A DNA stretch of 64,000 nt, from NCBI RefSeq assembly GCF_003001935.1, contig NZ_PVNG01000005.1, forward strand, positions 248,001 through 312,000, read 5' to 3'. A program made the position numbers and the translations under genes. Below the pieces are notes generated by a model. It was not told the origin of the DNA. It did not search any database and worked only from the letters and a program-made list of their open reading frames with translations. Below, one piece after another: positions 32,232 to 41,841 of the stretch. Within the stretch, counting starts at the first letter, position 1. Every line of letters begins with the position of its first letter. The stretch is from Nonomuraea fuscirosea. GTDB lineage: Bacteria; Actinomycetota; Actinomycetes; Streptosporangiales; Streptosporangiaceae.

Positions 32232-35200
32232 TCAGCGCCGTCCCGCCAGGTGCTCGCGTACCTGCCGGTGCACGAAGTGGAAGACGTGCGGCTCGCACTG
32301 CCGCAACAGACCCGCCCCTACCGCGGCTTGGAGCAGCGGTGACACGTCCATCGGGCGGACGCCCGCGCGCCGCAGCGTCGCCCTGACGTCCGGATCGTCA
32401 CCCGGGAACGTCTCCGTCCGCCGCCTGGTCATCTCGGCGGCGATCTCCCTCAACCCTTCGGCCACCGCTCCGGCGTCGAACCCGGCCGCCGCCGTCGCGG
32501 CGAGCGTCCGCTCGGCGTACCAGGGCACGAAGCGGACGGGCTCTCGTGGCAGATCATCGATCCACTCCGGCGCGCCGATGAGCACGGCCAGCAGCACGGG
32601 CGAACCCAGCAACTCGGAGGTCAGCCCGAGCAGGCGATCCGGCTCGACCTGGCGGCCGGAGAGCAGCGTCTCCACCCGCCCGCGCGCCTCGGACGCCACC
32701 ACGCCGATCACCTCCACCGCCTCGAACCCCGGCACCGAGGCAGCCCGGCCGGTCATGATCACGTCGTGTTCCGTGCGCCCCGCCCACTCTAGGAAGCCGT
32801 CACGGATCTCCGGGACCAGCGTCTCCAGCCCGTCGAGCACCAGGACGAACCGCCGCCGCACCAGCATGGCGTTGGCGTTGACGAGCGACAGCCCGTACTC
32901 GGCCGCCAGCGCGTGTGCCAGCGCCCGCTCGTAGGGCGAATGCCCGGCCCGGTACGCCGTGGGCTGCCCCGCCCGCGGCGGCGGCGCCTGGACGATGTGC
33001 TCGGGCTTCAGCTGCGCGAACGGCAGGAACACGGGCACGTGACCGTCCCGGTTCTCCGACAGGCGGCGCGCCAGCCTGGCCGCCAGGACGCTCTTGCCCG
33101 TCCCCGCCGCGCCGGTCAGCAGCAGCTTTCCGGTCCGCGCGCTGAGGATCTCGTCCAGCCCACGCGCGCGGGACGCGTCCTCGCCGCCGAAGCGCACCAC
33201 CGGATCGATCAACGCGCCGTCGTCGCCGACCCTGCGGTTCAGCTGCTCGCGTACGAGCCCGGCCAGGTCGTCCAGCGGGCCCCGCAGCGGAAGCTCCTCC
33301 TGCCTGCTGATCCAGGGCGCGACCGCCGGCCGCCCGTCGTCCTGCGACTCCGCGACCAGCACGTCGCTGGGCTGCGGGGAGTCGCGTACCAGGTCGATGT
33401 AGGAGCCGGCGTCGTGCGGCACCTGTTCCCCGAGTCCGCGCAGCTCGCCCGCGATGCCGGCTACCGTCACGTCCGCGGGCTCCTCCACCGACTCGGCCAG
33501 CCGGCGCAGCAGCGACGGCTCCTCGGTGAGCCGCGCGTACGTCTCCGGCGCCCGGTCCCGCAGCAGCAGCACGGCCGCCAGGATCGAGACGTCGTAGCGG
33601 CCGCGGGACGTCCCCGTGGTGACGCCGCCATGCCGATCCCAGACGTGGCGCTGCCCGTCATCCCCGACGCTGTCCCTCACCTCCCTGGCGACGCGGTCCT
33701 GGAGGATGAGGACGTTGACGAAGCGCTTGATCGAACGCGGGTTGCGCGGCAGCGCGCACTTCAGCATCCCGCTCGCCGGCGCGATCTCCTTGCCCGCGAG
33801 CAGGCGGTCCAGGTAGAGCTCGAAGTCCGCCTCGGCCATCCGCGGCATCTCGAAGGGAAACTGGATGATCTTGTCCAGGTAGTCCCCGACCGGCTCCTCC
33901 CCGTACTTCTCCCGTACGGCCGCGATCAGCGGACCCTTGGCCACACCCAGCACGAACACGCAGTTGTGCCGGTTGAAGTGCAGCTTCAGCGACTCCAGCA
34001 GGCCGGTGATCCGGTCGGCGTCACAGCGATCCAGATCGTCGACGAACACGACCAGCCGCTCCCTGCCCTTCGCGGCCAGGGCGGCGTCGATGAGGAAGCC
34101 GAGGTACTCCTCCAGCCGCGTCCGCTCGGTACGGATGCGGAAGTGCTGGTCGTCGTAGTCCTCGATCGACTGGCGCACGTCGGACAGGTTGACCCTGAGC
34201 GTGGCCGACAGCACGAGCGAGCCGAGCACGTCGGAGATCGTCCGCAGCGTCCTGCGCACGTTCTCCCTGTTCCGCAGACCGAGGTCGTTGACGATGGCGT
34301 GCAGCAGCGGCAGCACCGGGTTGTCCTCATGCTGGTGCCGCCAGGGATCGAACCAGACATAGGCACACTTGGGGTCCTGCTCGTCGAGCTGTTCGAGCTG
34401 CCTGCGCAGTTGCAGCAACATCGAGGTCTTGCCGGTGCCCCACTCGCCGAACACGCCGACCACCATCGGCGGCGTCGCCTCGCGGGCCAGCGCGGCGAGC
34501 TGGCGCACGTAGGCGGCGCGGTTGAGCTCGTCCTCCCGTACGGGCTCGTCGCTGTGCGTGAAGCCCTCCGACGCGACGGGCACCTGGGTGGTCGGCCACG
34601 GCAGCGCTTCCTCCCCGGCGGCCTCCGCCTCCGTCGTCTCTACCTGCTCCTCTGTCTCCTGCTCCTGGGGCTGGAGCGGGGCGTGTCGGCCGCGGCGCCG
34701 CAGGAGCGGGGGCGCCACGATGAGCACGAGCAGCAGGAAGCCGCCGGCGTACGGCAGGAACGGGTAACGCTGCAGGAGCGACGGCTGCGCCGTGACGGCC
34801 ACCCGTAACCGGTCGACACCGGCCGCCGAGACGAGGACCAGTTGCCCTGTCCCGGCGTGCGGGCGCGTGCCCCGTATGACGGTGAACGTCACCGCGCCTC
34901 CGGCCGGGACGCGGGCCCTGTTCCCACCCTTGAACGCGATGGCGTCGGCGATCGGCCCCGCGACCCGCACCTCGACGTCGGCGGCCGGCCCCGGGTTGAC
35001 CACGACGACCGGCCAGGTGCCGGTGGGCAGGCGTTCCAGCGCGATGGAGAGCCGGTCCTCGTCCAGGAACTCCGGCGACGCCACGGCCTCCCGGACGGAG
35101 GCGACCCGCAGCGGCCCGACCGGCGCGACAGAGACAGTCATCGGCGGCGCGGCCCGCGCCGGGTACCCGGCCGCGATGAGCCCAGCGGCGATCACCGCGG

Positions 35201-35252
35201 TGAGGCCGACCCTGGCGGATGAGCGCGGCAGTGGACCAAGTCTCCTCGGCAT
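32232..35252 (-). CDS. Membrane-anchored dual NTPase: KAP P-loop plus NACHT-like domain
   Basis: A 1006-residue protein. A signal-type helix (10-33) is followed by a ~125-residue extracytoplasmic beta-rich region and a membrane helix (163-185). The cytoplasmic part begins with an acidic linker, then a KAP ATPase with P-loop GEWGTGKTS (269-277) and Walker B LVVFVDDLDRCD (400-411). A second P-loop NTPase has GAAGTGKS (714-721) and Walker B FVLVLDGLETL near 802-812, and looks NACHT-like with a helical tail. KAP and NACHT NTPases are frequent in bacterial conflict and signalling systems. It is downstream of the MFS and nSTAND genes on the same strand. Start ATG 35252 gives the signal sequence. 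Confidence 0.85.
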   Translation of the reverse strand: MPRRLGPLPRSSARVGLTAVIAAGLIAAGYPARAAPPMTVSVAPVGPLRVASVREAVASPEFLDEDRLSIALERLPTGTWPVVVVNPGPAADVEVRVAGPIADAIAFKGGNRARVPAGGAVTFTVIRGTRPHAGTGQLVLVSAAGVDRLRVAVTAQPSLLQRYPFLPYAGGFLLLVLIVAPPLLRRRGRHAPLQPQEQETEEQVETTEAEAAGEEALPWPTTQVPVASEGFTHSDEPVREDELNRAAYVRQLAALAREATPPMVVGVFGEWGTGKTSMLLQLRRQLEQLDEQDPKCAYVWFDPWRHQHEDNPVLPLLHAIVNDLGLRNRENVRRTLRTISDVLGSLVLSATLRVNLSDVRQSIEDYDDQHFRIRTERTRLEEYLGFLIDAALAAKGRERLVVFVDDLDRCDADRITGLLESLKLHFNRHNCVFVLGVAKGPLIAAVREKYGEEPVGDYLDKIIQFPFEMPRMAEADFELYLDRLLAGKEIAPASGMLKCALPRNPRSIKRFVNVLILQDRVAREVRDSVGDDGQRHVWDRHGGVTTGTSRGRYDVSILAAVLLLRDRAPETYARLTEEPSLLRRLAESVEEPADVTVAGIAGELRGLGEQVPHDAGSYIDLVRDSPQPSDVLVAESQDDGRPAVAPWISRQEELPLRGPLDDLAGLVREQLNRRVGDDGALIDPVVRFGGEDASRARGLDEILSARTGKLLLTGAAGTGKSVLAARLARRLSENRDGHVPVFLPFAQLKPEHIVQAPPPRAGQPTAYRAGHSPYERALAHALAAEYGLSLVNANAMLVRRRFVLVLDGLETLVPEIRDGFLEWAGRTEHDVIMTGRAASVPGFEAVEVIGVVASEARGRVETLLSGRQVEPDRLLGLTSELLGSPVLLAVLIGAPEWIDDLPREPVRFVPWYAERTLAATAAAGFDAGAVAEGLREIAAEMTRRRTETFPGDDPDVRATLRRAGVRPMDVSPLLQAAVGAGLLRQCEPHVFHFVHRQVREHLAGRR

Positions 35253-35304
35253 GCTCCGATTGCAACCCGAAGTGGCGCTCCCCGCACCATTCGTCACCGA
35301 TCGG

Positions 35305-36753
35305 TTATGTGACGACGGCCTGCGAAGCGGAGATCTGCGGCGCGGCGACGTGCGGGCCGACCACGTGCCGACCGGCAACGTGCGGGTCGACGACGTGCGG
35401 GTCGGTGTCGTCGTCGCCGTTCGGGGAGTCGTCCATTCGGCGCACGACCACCTCGGTCCTGTCCAGCGCGATCTGCGCCGTGCGTACGGCGGCCTCCGCG
35501 TGGCGCAGGGCGGTCTCCGTCTCCCGCATGGCGGCCTCCAGCCTCGGCACGGACACCAGGGCGCTCCTGAGCCTCGGCACCGTGGTCATCGCCAGGGCCA
35601 GCCCGCCCATCGGGACGCAGAGGATGAACAGCGCGACCCAGGACTCGACCTGCCCGACCAGCAGGCCCGCCAGCAGCGGCCCGAGCGCGACGGCGCTGTA
35701 GCTGCCCAGGCGGGACACCGCGGCCACGCGGGCGGCCCGGTCGAGCGGAGCCTGGCTGAGCACGGTGCGCATGGTGACGTTGCTCAGCCCTCCGGCGAGC
35801 CCGATGATGAGCAACGCGACCGCGAACGACCACGACGCCTGAAGGAAGAGCAGCGGGATCGCCAGCGCGATCGTGCAGGCCCACAGGTGCACCAGCATCA
35901 CGGGGCGGTGCCGGAACCGCCGGCCGGTCCGGCCGCGGCGGAGCGACGTGATCGCCCCGATGACGCCGCCGACACCGGACGCGGCCAGGATGGTGCCGGC
36001 GAGGGCGGAGGGCAGGTTGTCGTCCGTCGCCTCCGACAGGAACACCACGATCATGCCCTGGACCATGAAGTTGATGTACGCGGTAATGAGCGTGGCAGAA
36101 CAGAGGAATCGATTCCTCCGCAATTCGGTCAGACCGCCGCGCATCTCCCCAAATATCGCACCGAGCGGCTTTCCTCTCCCTGTGATATCGCGAGGCACCC
36201 GGCTCAGACTCGCGGCGGCTCCAAAAAGCATGGCCGCATTCGTGATAAAAGAGACAATGGGGCTCACTCCGTAAAGCAAGCCCCCCAAGGGACGCCCCGC
36301 CAGAACCATGCCGTGTACGGACGCCTCGTGCAGCGCCAAGGCGTTCTCCACCTTGTCCGGCTTGACCGTGGACGGGATGAGCACCGTCTCCGCGACCGAC
36401 GAGTGCACGGAGAGCGTTCCCTCAAGCAGAGCGACGATCAGCAGCCATCTCAGCTCCAGCACCCCGGCGACCTGCGCAACCACGATGCCCATGACGAGCG
36501 TGCCGCGAAGGAACTCGCTCCACACCATGACTCGGCGCGGGCCGATCCTGTCGATCCACGCCCCGGCCGGGATGTACCACAACAGGCCAGGAACGGTCGA
36601 GGCGAACATGACCCAGGCGATCGAGGTGGCCGACTGCGTGAGACCGTACGCCAGCAGCGGGTAGGTCACGCCGATGGTGCGGCTGCCCAGCACCGAAAGG
36701 GTCGATCCCGCCCAGGACCACAGAAAGGGCGAATTTCCCTTAAAAACACTCAC
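35305..36753 (-). CDS. MFS transporter with C-terminal coiled coil and HVV repeats
   Basis: A 482-residue MFS protein of the DHA3/enterobactin-exporter-like group, about 11-12 membrane helices. Loop signatures are DRIGPRRVMVWSEFLRG and VSRLGSYSAVALGPLLAG. After the last helix comes a predicted coiled coil (LEAAMRETETALRHAEAAVRTAQIALDRTEVVVRRM), then a tail of five-residue units of form (D/G)-(P/R)-H-V-(V/A). GTG 36753 follows GGAG. It lies between the nSTAND and KAP genes, and all three are probably co-transcribed. Parts of the gene (36060-36300) are lower in GC than the neighbours. Confidence 0.85.
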   Translation of the reverse strand: MSVFKGNSPFLWSWAGSTLSVLGSRTIGVTYPLLAYGLTQSATSIAWVMFASTVPGLLWYIPAGAWIDRIGPRRVMVWSEFLRGTLVMGIVVAQVAGVLELRWLLIVALLEGTLSVHSSVAETVLIPSTVKPDKVENALALHEASVHGMVLAGRPLGGLLYGVSPIVSFITNAAMLFGAAASLSRVPRDITGRGKPLGAIFGEMRGGLTELRRNRFLCSATLITAYINFMVQGMIVVFLSEATDDNLPSALAGTILAASGVGGVIGAITSLRRGRTGRRFRHRPVMLVHLWACTIALAIPLLFLQASWSFAVALLIIGLAGGLSNVTMRTVLSQAPLDRAARVAAVSRLGSYSAVALGPLLAGLLVGQVESWVALFILCVPMGGLALAMTTVPRLRSALVSVPRLEAAMRETETALRHAEAAVRTAQIALDRTEVVVRRMDDSPNGDDDTDPHVVDPHVAGRHVVGPHVAAPQISASQAVVT

Positions 36754-36905
36754 GAAGTCCGCTCCACGCCCGTGACCGCTTAAACGCGAAAACGGACGTT
36801 GGCGGCCTCTGATTCCCAAATGGCACATCGGTTGAGAGCCGAGGCTCGATATGATAATAGAGCAACACCAGTAACGCCTGTGACAAACTCCGGCCTATTT
36901 TTCGA

Positions 36906-38807
36906 TCAGGCTGTGCCAATGAGCCGGTCAGCCGCCGCGGTCAGCTGCGGCGGGAGTGGCCGCCTGCCCCTGCTGTCCCGCGCCCGGCAGGCCAGCCGCG
37001 ACGCCTCGGAGTCCCGCCCGGCCTCCTTCATCACCCGGGCCGCCCGCAACAGGGTCGCCGCGTCGCTGTCCACGTCAAGCCGGGGCACCGCCTCGACCGC
37101 CTTGCGCACGTCGCCGCTCAGCGCCAGCGCCAGCGCGTAGGCGGCCTGGGTGGAGGGCTGCTCGTGCGGCTCGACCTTGCGCAGATCCTTCAGGGCGCGC
37201 TCGGGCCTGGCCAGGTCGGACAGGATCTCGCCCCTGGCCCGCAGGATCTCGGGCCGCTCGCCGCTCTGCCGCATCGCGCTGTCGAGGACGTCCACCGCCC
37301 CGCTCTCCCTGCCGACGTACCACAGCGCCCAGGCCAGCTCGGTCCTGATGGCCGGCTCCCTGCTGCGCCTGGCCGCCGACTCCAGCTGGCTGACGGCGTC
37401 CTGGTAGGCGCCGCGGTCGAGCAGGATCGTGCCGATGGCGGTCAGGTGGGTGGCGACGATCTGCTCGGATCCCGGTGTCGCGTCGTAGTGGCGGGCCGCC
37501 GCCCGGTAGTGCTCCAGCGCGGAGTCGACGTCGTCGCGCAGGTACGCCAGGTCCCCCAGCAGCGACTCGGCCCTGGCCCGCGTCCTGTTGTCGGGCCGCT
37601 GGCCGATCTCGTCGCGGGCGTACCGCTCGGCGATGTCGAACCAGCCCTTGTGCAGCGCGGCGGCGGCCACGGCCAGCCGGTCGGCCACCCTCGCGGCGGG
37701 GACGGCGACGGCGCGCCGCAGAAAGGGCTCCACCAGCCGTCCGGGCATCTCGTAGCGGCACTTCTCACTGGCACGCAGCACATGGCGTTCGGTCAGAGCC
37801 TGGGCGACCGGCTGCGGCAACTCCTCGCAGGTGTCGTCCTGGCGGGCGATCGGACGTAACAACGCGACCAGTTTGTCCGTGTCGCCGCGGAAATGGTCGC
37901 GGGCCACCTCGTGGACCATCCGACGGGTGAACGAACCCAGCACGTCATCGACGTCCACCAGGTCACCGGCGCCGATGGGCGCGGAGCGGTCGCGGACGGA
38001 GTCCCACAGCGCGGTGCAGGCCAGTTGCAGGTGCAGCGGCTCGACGGTGGCAGCAGGCGCCGCTCCTTCGCCCCGCAGCCGGTCGGCGAAGGTCTCGTCC
38101 GCGCCCGGCTCGAACACGTGGCCCGCCGCTTCGAGCGGACGGCGGCACGCCTCCAGCGCGGCCTCGCGACTGAGCGGGCCCAGCCGGAAGGAGGCACCCC
38201 TGGCCAGGTGGGATCGCAGGCCGTCGTGCCGGCGTAGTGATTCGAGCTGCTCGTCCCCGACCACGACGAGCAGCCGGAGCGGCAGATCCTCCTCGGTGGC
38301 GGAGAGCGCGTCACTGAGCTGGTCGAGCAGCTGGGAGTGGCCGCGCGACGGCCGGCGGAAGGCGGTGAAGACCTCGTCGGCCTGGTCGAGCACAGCCATG
38401 ATCGGACGGTGGTCCGGGCTCCAGTGGTGCCAGCGCAGATAGGAGGAGATGGTCAGGCCGGCGAACCGGATCGGGTTCTCGTACGGCGACCAGGCGGCCA
38501 GCAGCGCGAAGGCGTGCGGGTCACCGCCCTCGGGGATGACGGCCGCCGGCACGAAGGGCGGCGGCCGCACCCCGCCCACGGACAGCACGTCGTATCGCGA
38601 CAGGTCGAGCCTGGGCAGCACGCCTGCCGCGACCAGCGACGTCTTCCCGACCCCAGGGGGGCCGTGCAGGACGGTGAGGCGATGGTTCTGCCAGCGTTCG
38701 GTGAGTTCGCGGATCTCGTCATCCCGCCCATGAAACCTGGCGACGTCTTCGCGGCGGAATGGTTGCAACCCGACGAACGGGGCCAGGCCCTTGCCGCTGG
38801 AAGTCAT
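36906..38807 (-). CDS. nSTAND1-type NTPase with TPR-like repeats
   Basis: A 633-residue cytoplasmic protein. It opens with FVGLQPFRREDVARFHGRDDEIREL, the nSTAND1 lead-in. The P-loop GPPGVGKTS is at 49-57 and the Walker B-like IMAVLDQADEVF near 150. Helical repeats from about 380 to the end resemble TPRs (GDLAYLRDDVDSALEHYRAAARHY). STAND proteins are signal-activated scaffolds for defence or regulation. It is adjacent to the FxSxx-COOH genes and is the first gene of the minus-strand set with the MFS and KAP genes. Confidence 0.85.
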   Translation of the reverse strand: MTSSGKGLAPFVGLQPFRREDVARFHGRDDEIRELTERWQNHRLTVLHGPPGVGKTSLVAAGVLPRLDLSRYDVLSVGGVRPPPFVPAAVIPEGGDPHAFALLAAWSPYENPIRFAGLTISSYLRWHHWSPDHRPIMAVLDQADEVFTAFRRPSRGHSQLLDQLSDALSATEEDLPLRLLVVVGDEQLESLRRHDGLRSHLARGASFRLGPLSREAALEACRRPLEAAGHVFEPGADETFADRLRGEGAAPAATVEPLHLQLACTALWDSVRDRSAPIGAGDLVDVDDVLGSFTRRMVHEVARDHFRGDTDKLVALLRPIARQDDTCEELPQPVAQALTERHVLRASEKCRYEMPGRLVEPFLRRAVAVPAARVADRLAVAAAALHKGWFDIAERYARDEIGQRPDNRTRARAESLLGDLAYLRDDVDSALEHYRAAARHYDATPGSEQIVATHLTAIGTILLDRGAYQDAVSQLESAARRSREPAIRTELAWALWYVGRESGAVDVLDSAMRQSGERPEILRARGEILSDLARPERALKDLRKVEPHEQPSTQAAYALALALSGDVRKAVEAVPRLDVDSDAATLLRAARVMKEAGRDSEASRLACRARDSRGRRPLPPQLTAAADRLIGTA

Positions 38808-39000
38808 GCCACGCTCCGCCGCCTAGTGTCGGGACCGAACAATTCGTTCACCGTCGCATCACCGGATTAGCAGGGGCATCGTCGCCCGGTTGCGGACAGA
38901 TAAACCTGACCTCACCGTACCGCGCATCCACCGGCGTCGTCTGTGTCCATGGACATTGATATGTAGGGCGAGCCGCGCCAGCACTTTTCCGAACGTCAGA

Positions 39001-39150
39001 TCAGGTAGCCGACTGGAAGCCTGCGACTGTTTGGCTGCGGCTGGAAAGCCGCCGCAGCCCTCGCGTAATCACAGGTAAATCGAGGTTCTTCAAGTCTTCG
39101 AGGGTCTTCTCATCCAGGTCAATGATCCCGCTCGCGGGCTCGCCGCCCAT
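39001..39150 (-). CDS. fxsA: FxSxx-COOH precursor peptide FxsA
   Basis: A 49-residue peptide with an acidic leader (IIDLDEKTLEDLKNLDLPVI) and a basic C-terminal part, ending TVAGFQSAT. The last five residues fit the F-x-S-x-x-COOH signature that defines FxsA. GAGGAGGGG before ATG 39150 is an excellent ribosome site. FxsB-type radical SAM enzymes are reported to link the Phe ring to the Ser beta-carbon of such F-x-S motifs, forming a three-residue cyclophane. All partner types (FxsB, HExxH protein, FxsT) are within 6 kb. The product's function is unknown. Confidence 0.9.
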   Translation of the reverse strand: MGGEPASGIIDLDEKTLEDLKNLDLPVITRGLRRLSSRSQTVAGFQSAT

Positions 39151-39165
39151 GCACCCCTCCTCTAG

Positions 39166-39191
39166 CCGGTTTACGGCCGCCCGTAAACCGG
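39166..39191. promoter_or_regulatory. Perfect 11-bp inverted repeat before fxsA
   Basis: CCGGTTTACGG (39166-39176) and CCGTAAACCGG (39181-39191) pair perfectly around a 4-base loop. The structure lies just upstream of the fxsA Shine-Dalgarno, in the 150-bp AT-richer gap shared with the divergent FxsT gene. It could be an operator or an mRNA hairpin controlling fxsA translation. Confidence 0.75.
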
Positions 39192-39228
39192 GATTCGATC
39201 TGGACGTGCTAAATAACGCCTTAATAGT

Positions 39229-39256
39229 GATTCTGTGGCTCCCCTTCGCCAGAATC
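39229..39256. promoter_or_regulatory. Second inverted repeat in the fxsA-fxsT gap
   Basis: GATTCTG (39229-39235) and CAGAATC (39250-39256) form a 7-bp inverted repeat with a 14-bp spacer, about 45 bp before the FxsT start. It is a possible operator for the divergent promoters. Confidence 0.4.
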
Positions 39257-39300
39257 AATCGTAGGATCACAATTAAGTGGGACAGAGAAGGCGAGGCGAC

Positions 39301-41841
39301 GTGAACGAGCAGGCCGCTCCTCAGACGGTGCCCCGGATGCCGCCCATCTGGGGCCGGAAGATTCCCGGCCGTAACAAGCATTTCACCGGGCGCGAAAACC
39401 TGCTCAACGGGCTGCGGAAAAGCCTGACGGAGACCAACACGGCCGCCGTCGTGCCCCTGCCACAGGCTCTGCAAGGGCTGGGCGGCGTCGGCAAGACGCA
39501 GCTCGCCATCGAATACGCCTGGGCCTACCGCGGCTATTACGACCTGGTCTGGTGGGTCGCGGCCGACCAGCCGCTGCTGATTCCGAGCGCGCTCGCCGGA
39601 CTGACCGAGGACCTCAAGCTGCCGTCTGCGGGCAGCATGGGCATCGAGGAGGCGGCTGACTCGGTGCGCGACGCGTTACAGCGCGGCGACCCGGTGGACC
39701 GGTGGTTGCTGATCTTCGACAACGCAGACGATCCCGAGGAGATCCGGCCCTTCATCCCGCACGGCAGCCAGGACGGCCACGTTCTCATCACCTCCAGGAA
39801 CAGCAGGTGGAGCGGCGTCGCCGAGACCGTGTCCGTCGACGTCTTCTCCCCTGCTGAGAGTGTGTTCTTCTTGCGCAAGCGCCTACGTCGCGATGTCCCG
39901 GAGAAGGAGGCCGTGCATCTGGCGCATGAGCTCGGCGACCTCCCGCTGGCGCTGGAGCAGGCGGCCGCCCTGCAGGATACGACCGGCATGTCTACCGACG
40001 AGTACGTACGACTGCTGGCCGAGCAGACCGGAAAGTTGCTTCAGCTCGGCAAATCCACCGAGTACCCGCACACGATGACCGCCGCCTGGCAGTTGTCCGT
40101 CCACCAGATCGAGTCACGGATGCGCGAGGCCGCCGAGGTGCTGCGCTGCTTGGCCTTCTTCGGTCCCGACCCGATCCCGCGTTTCGTCTTCGAGCGCGGG
40201 AGGGACAGCGGCGCCGAGCGCATGGGGACGGTCCTGTCCAACCCGCTCACACGCAGCCAGGCCTTCGCCGAGCTGGCCCGGTTCTCCCTCCTGCGGATCG
40301 AGCCCGACACCGGCACGGTCCAAGTGCACCGACTGGTGCAGGCGCTTCTGCGCGACTCGCTCGAAAAGGAGCAGCAAGACGCAATCCGACATGAGGTGCA
40401 CCTGCTGCTGGCCGCCGGCGCCCCCACCGACCCTGAGGACATCTCCACCCAGGAGGAATACACCTTCCTGCTGCCTCACGTGCGTCCGTCCGCTCTCACG
40501 CGGTGCCACGACGAGCGCGTGCAGGAGTTCGCCCTCAACGTCGTTCGCCACCTCTACCGCGTGGCCAACTGGCGCTCCGCGCGGTCGCTAGCCGAGGAGT
40601 TCCGCCAGAGTTGGACCGCGGTCTCGGGCGACCGCAGCCCCTTCGTGCTGCGGTTGCACCGGCACCTGGGCAACGTGCTGTGGCAGCTCGGCGCGAACAA
40701 GGAGTCGTTCGACCTCAACGACAAGACGTTCGACCTCATGCGCGAGGTTTTCGGGAACGAACACGAGGAGACCCTGCGCATCTCCCTCACCTACGCCGCC
40801 AATCTGCGCGCCCAGGGCCGCTTCCAGGACGCCATGGAACAGGACGCGGCGTCGCTCGCCGCGCTCGAGGCCAGATACGGGGTGAGGGATCAGACGACCC
40901 TGCGCGCCATCAACAACCTGGCGCTCGACCACGCCCTGCTCAGTCGCTATGACACCGCCCTGGAACTGCAGACGCTCGCCTATCTCGAGCAGAGCAGCGC
41001 GCGTCACGGAGTCAACAAGTGGGACGTCCAGTCGACCTGGAACAACCTGGCCCGAGTAGTGCGTCTTTCCGGTCAGCACCAGCAGGCGTGCGACCTCGGC
41101 GAGGAAGCCTACGCCTACGGCATGAGGGAGCTCAAGATCGAGCATCCCCTCACGCTGGCCACCGCCCGCGACCTGTCCATCGCCAAGCGGCGGGTGGGAG
41201 ACCTCGACGGCGCGTACGAGCTCATCCAGGACGCCCACACCAGGCTGAACAAGCTCTACGGCCCCGACTCCCCCGAGACCATGGCCGCCGCGGTCGCGCT
41301 GAGCAACACCCTGCGTCAGCTGAACCGCCTGGAAGAGGCCATGGCGCTGGCCAGGGACGCACACCAGCGATACAAGCAGACCTACGGTGACAGGCATCCG
41401 TTCACCTACGGCTGCCAGCTCAACCTCGCCCTGCTCTACCGGCTGCGCGGGGACGTGAAGAAGGCCAGAGAACTGGACGAACAGACCTACGAGGGCATGC
41501 TCGACCAGTTCGGCGCGGCGCACGTCTACACCTTCAGCAGCACCATCAACCTGGCCGGCGACCTGGCGGAGCTCGGCGAGCACGAGCGGGCCTGCGAGCT
41601 GGGCCGGCAAACGCTGACCGGCGTGCGCGACTTCGTCGGGCCCGCGAACGGCCTGTCGCTCTCGGCCGCGATCAACCTCTCCATCGACCTGCGCGCCATC
41701 GGGCAGATCGACGAGGCCACGGAGCTGTACGGCCAGACCATGGCGGCGTACGAGACCACCCTGTCGCCCACCCACCCGGAACGCCTGCACGCCGCCGAGG
41801 GCAAGCGCTTCAACTGGGACTTCGACTCCTACAGTCTGTGA
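39301..41841 (+). CDS. fxsT: FxSxx-COOH system tetratricopeptide protein FxsT
   Basis: An 846-residue cytoplasmic STAND protein. It begins MPPIWGRKIPGRNKHFTGRE, typical of FxsT. NB-ARC has P-loop GLGGVGKT (59-66), WLLIFDNADDPEE as Walker B and HVLITSRNSRW as sensor. A winged-helix region and about ten TPR-like repeats follow from ~400 (for example LRISLTYAANLRAQGRFQDAMEQDAASL). It is named for its association with FxsA/FxsB clusters; its biochemical role is unknown, perhaps sensing or product recognition. GTG 39301 follows GAAGGCGAGG. Its end overlaps the convergent HExxH gene by 13 bp. Confidence 0.88.
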   Translation: MNEQAAPQTVPRMPPIWGRKIPGRNKHFTGRENLLNGLRKSLTETNTAAVVPLPQALQGLGGVGKTQLAIEYAWAYRGYYDLVWWVAADQPLLIPSALAGLTEDLKLPSAGSMGIEEAADSVRDALQRGDPVDRWLLIFDNADDPEEIRPFIPHGSQDGHVLITSRNSRWSGVAETVSVDVFSPAESVFFLRKRLRRDVPEKEAVHLAHELGDLPLALEQAAALQDTTGMSTDEYVRLLAEQTGKLLQLGKSTEYPHTMTAAWQLSVHQIESRMREAAEVLRCLAFFGPDPIPRFVFERGRDSGAERMGTVLSNPLTRSQAFAELARFSLLRIEPDTGTVQVHRLVQALLRDSLEKEQQDAIRHEVHLLLAAGAPTDPEDISTQEEYTFLLPHVRPSALTRCHDERVQEFALNVVRHLYRVANWRSARSLAEEFRQSWTAVSGDRSPFVLRLHRHLGNVLWQLGANKESFDLNDKTFDLMREVFGNEHEETLRISLTYAANLRAQGRFQDAMEQDAASLAALEARYGVRDQTTLRAINNLALDHALLSRYDTALELQTLAYLEQSSARHGVNKWDVQSTWNNLARVVRLSGQHQQACDLGEEAYAYGMRELKIEHPLTLATARDLSIAKRRVGDLDGAYELIQDAHTRLNKLYGPDSPETMAAAVALSNTLRQLNRLEEAMALARDAHQRYKQTYGDRHPFTYGCQLNLALLYRLRGDVKKARELDEQTYEGMLDQFGAAHVYTFSSTINLAGDLAELGEHERACELGRQTLTGVRDFVGPANGLSLSAAINLSIDLRAIGQIDEATELYGQTMAAYETTLSPTHPERLHAAEGKRFNWDFDSYSL

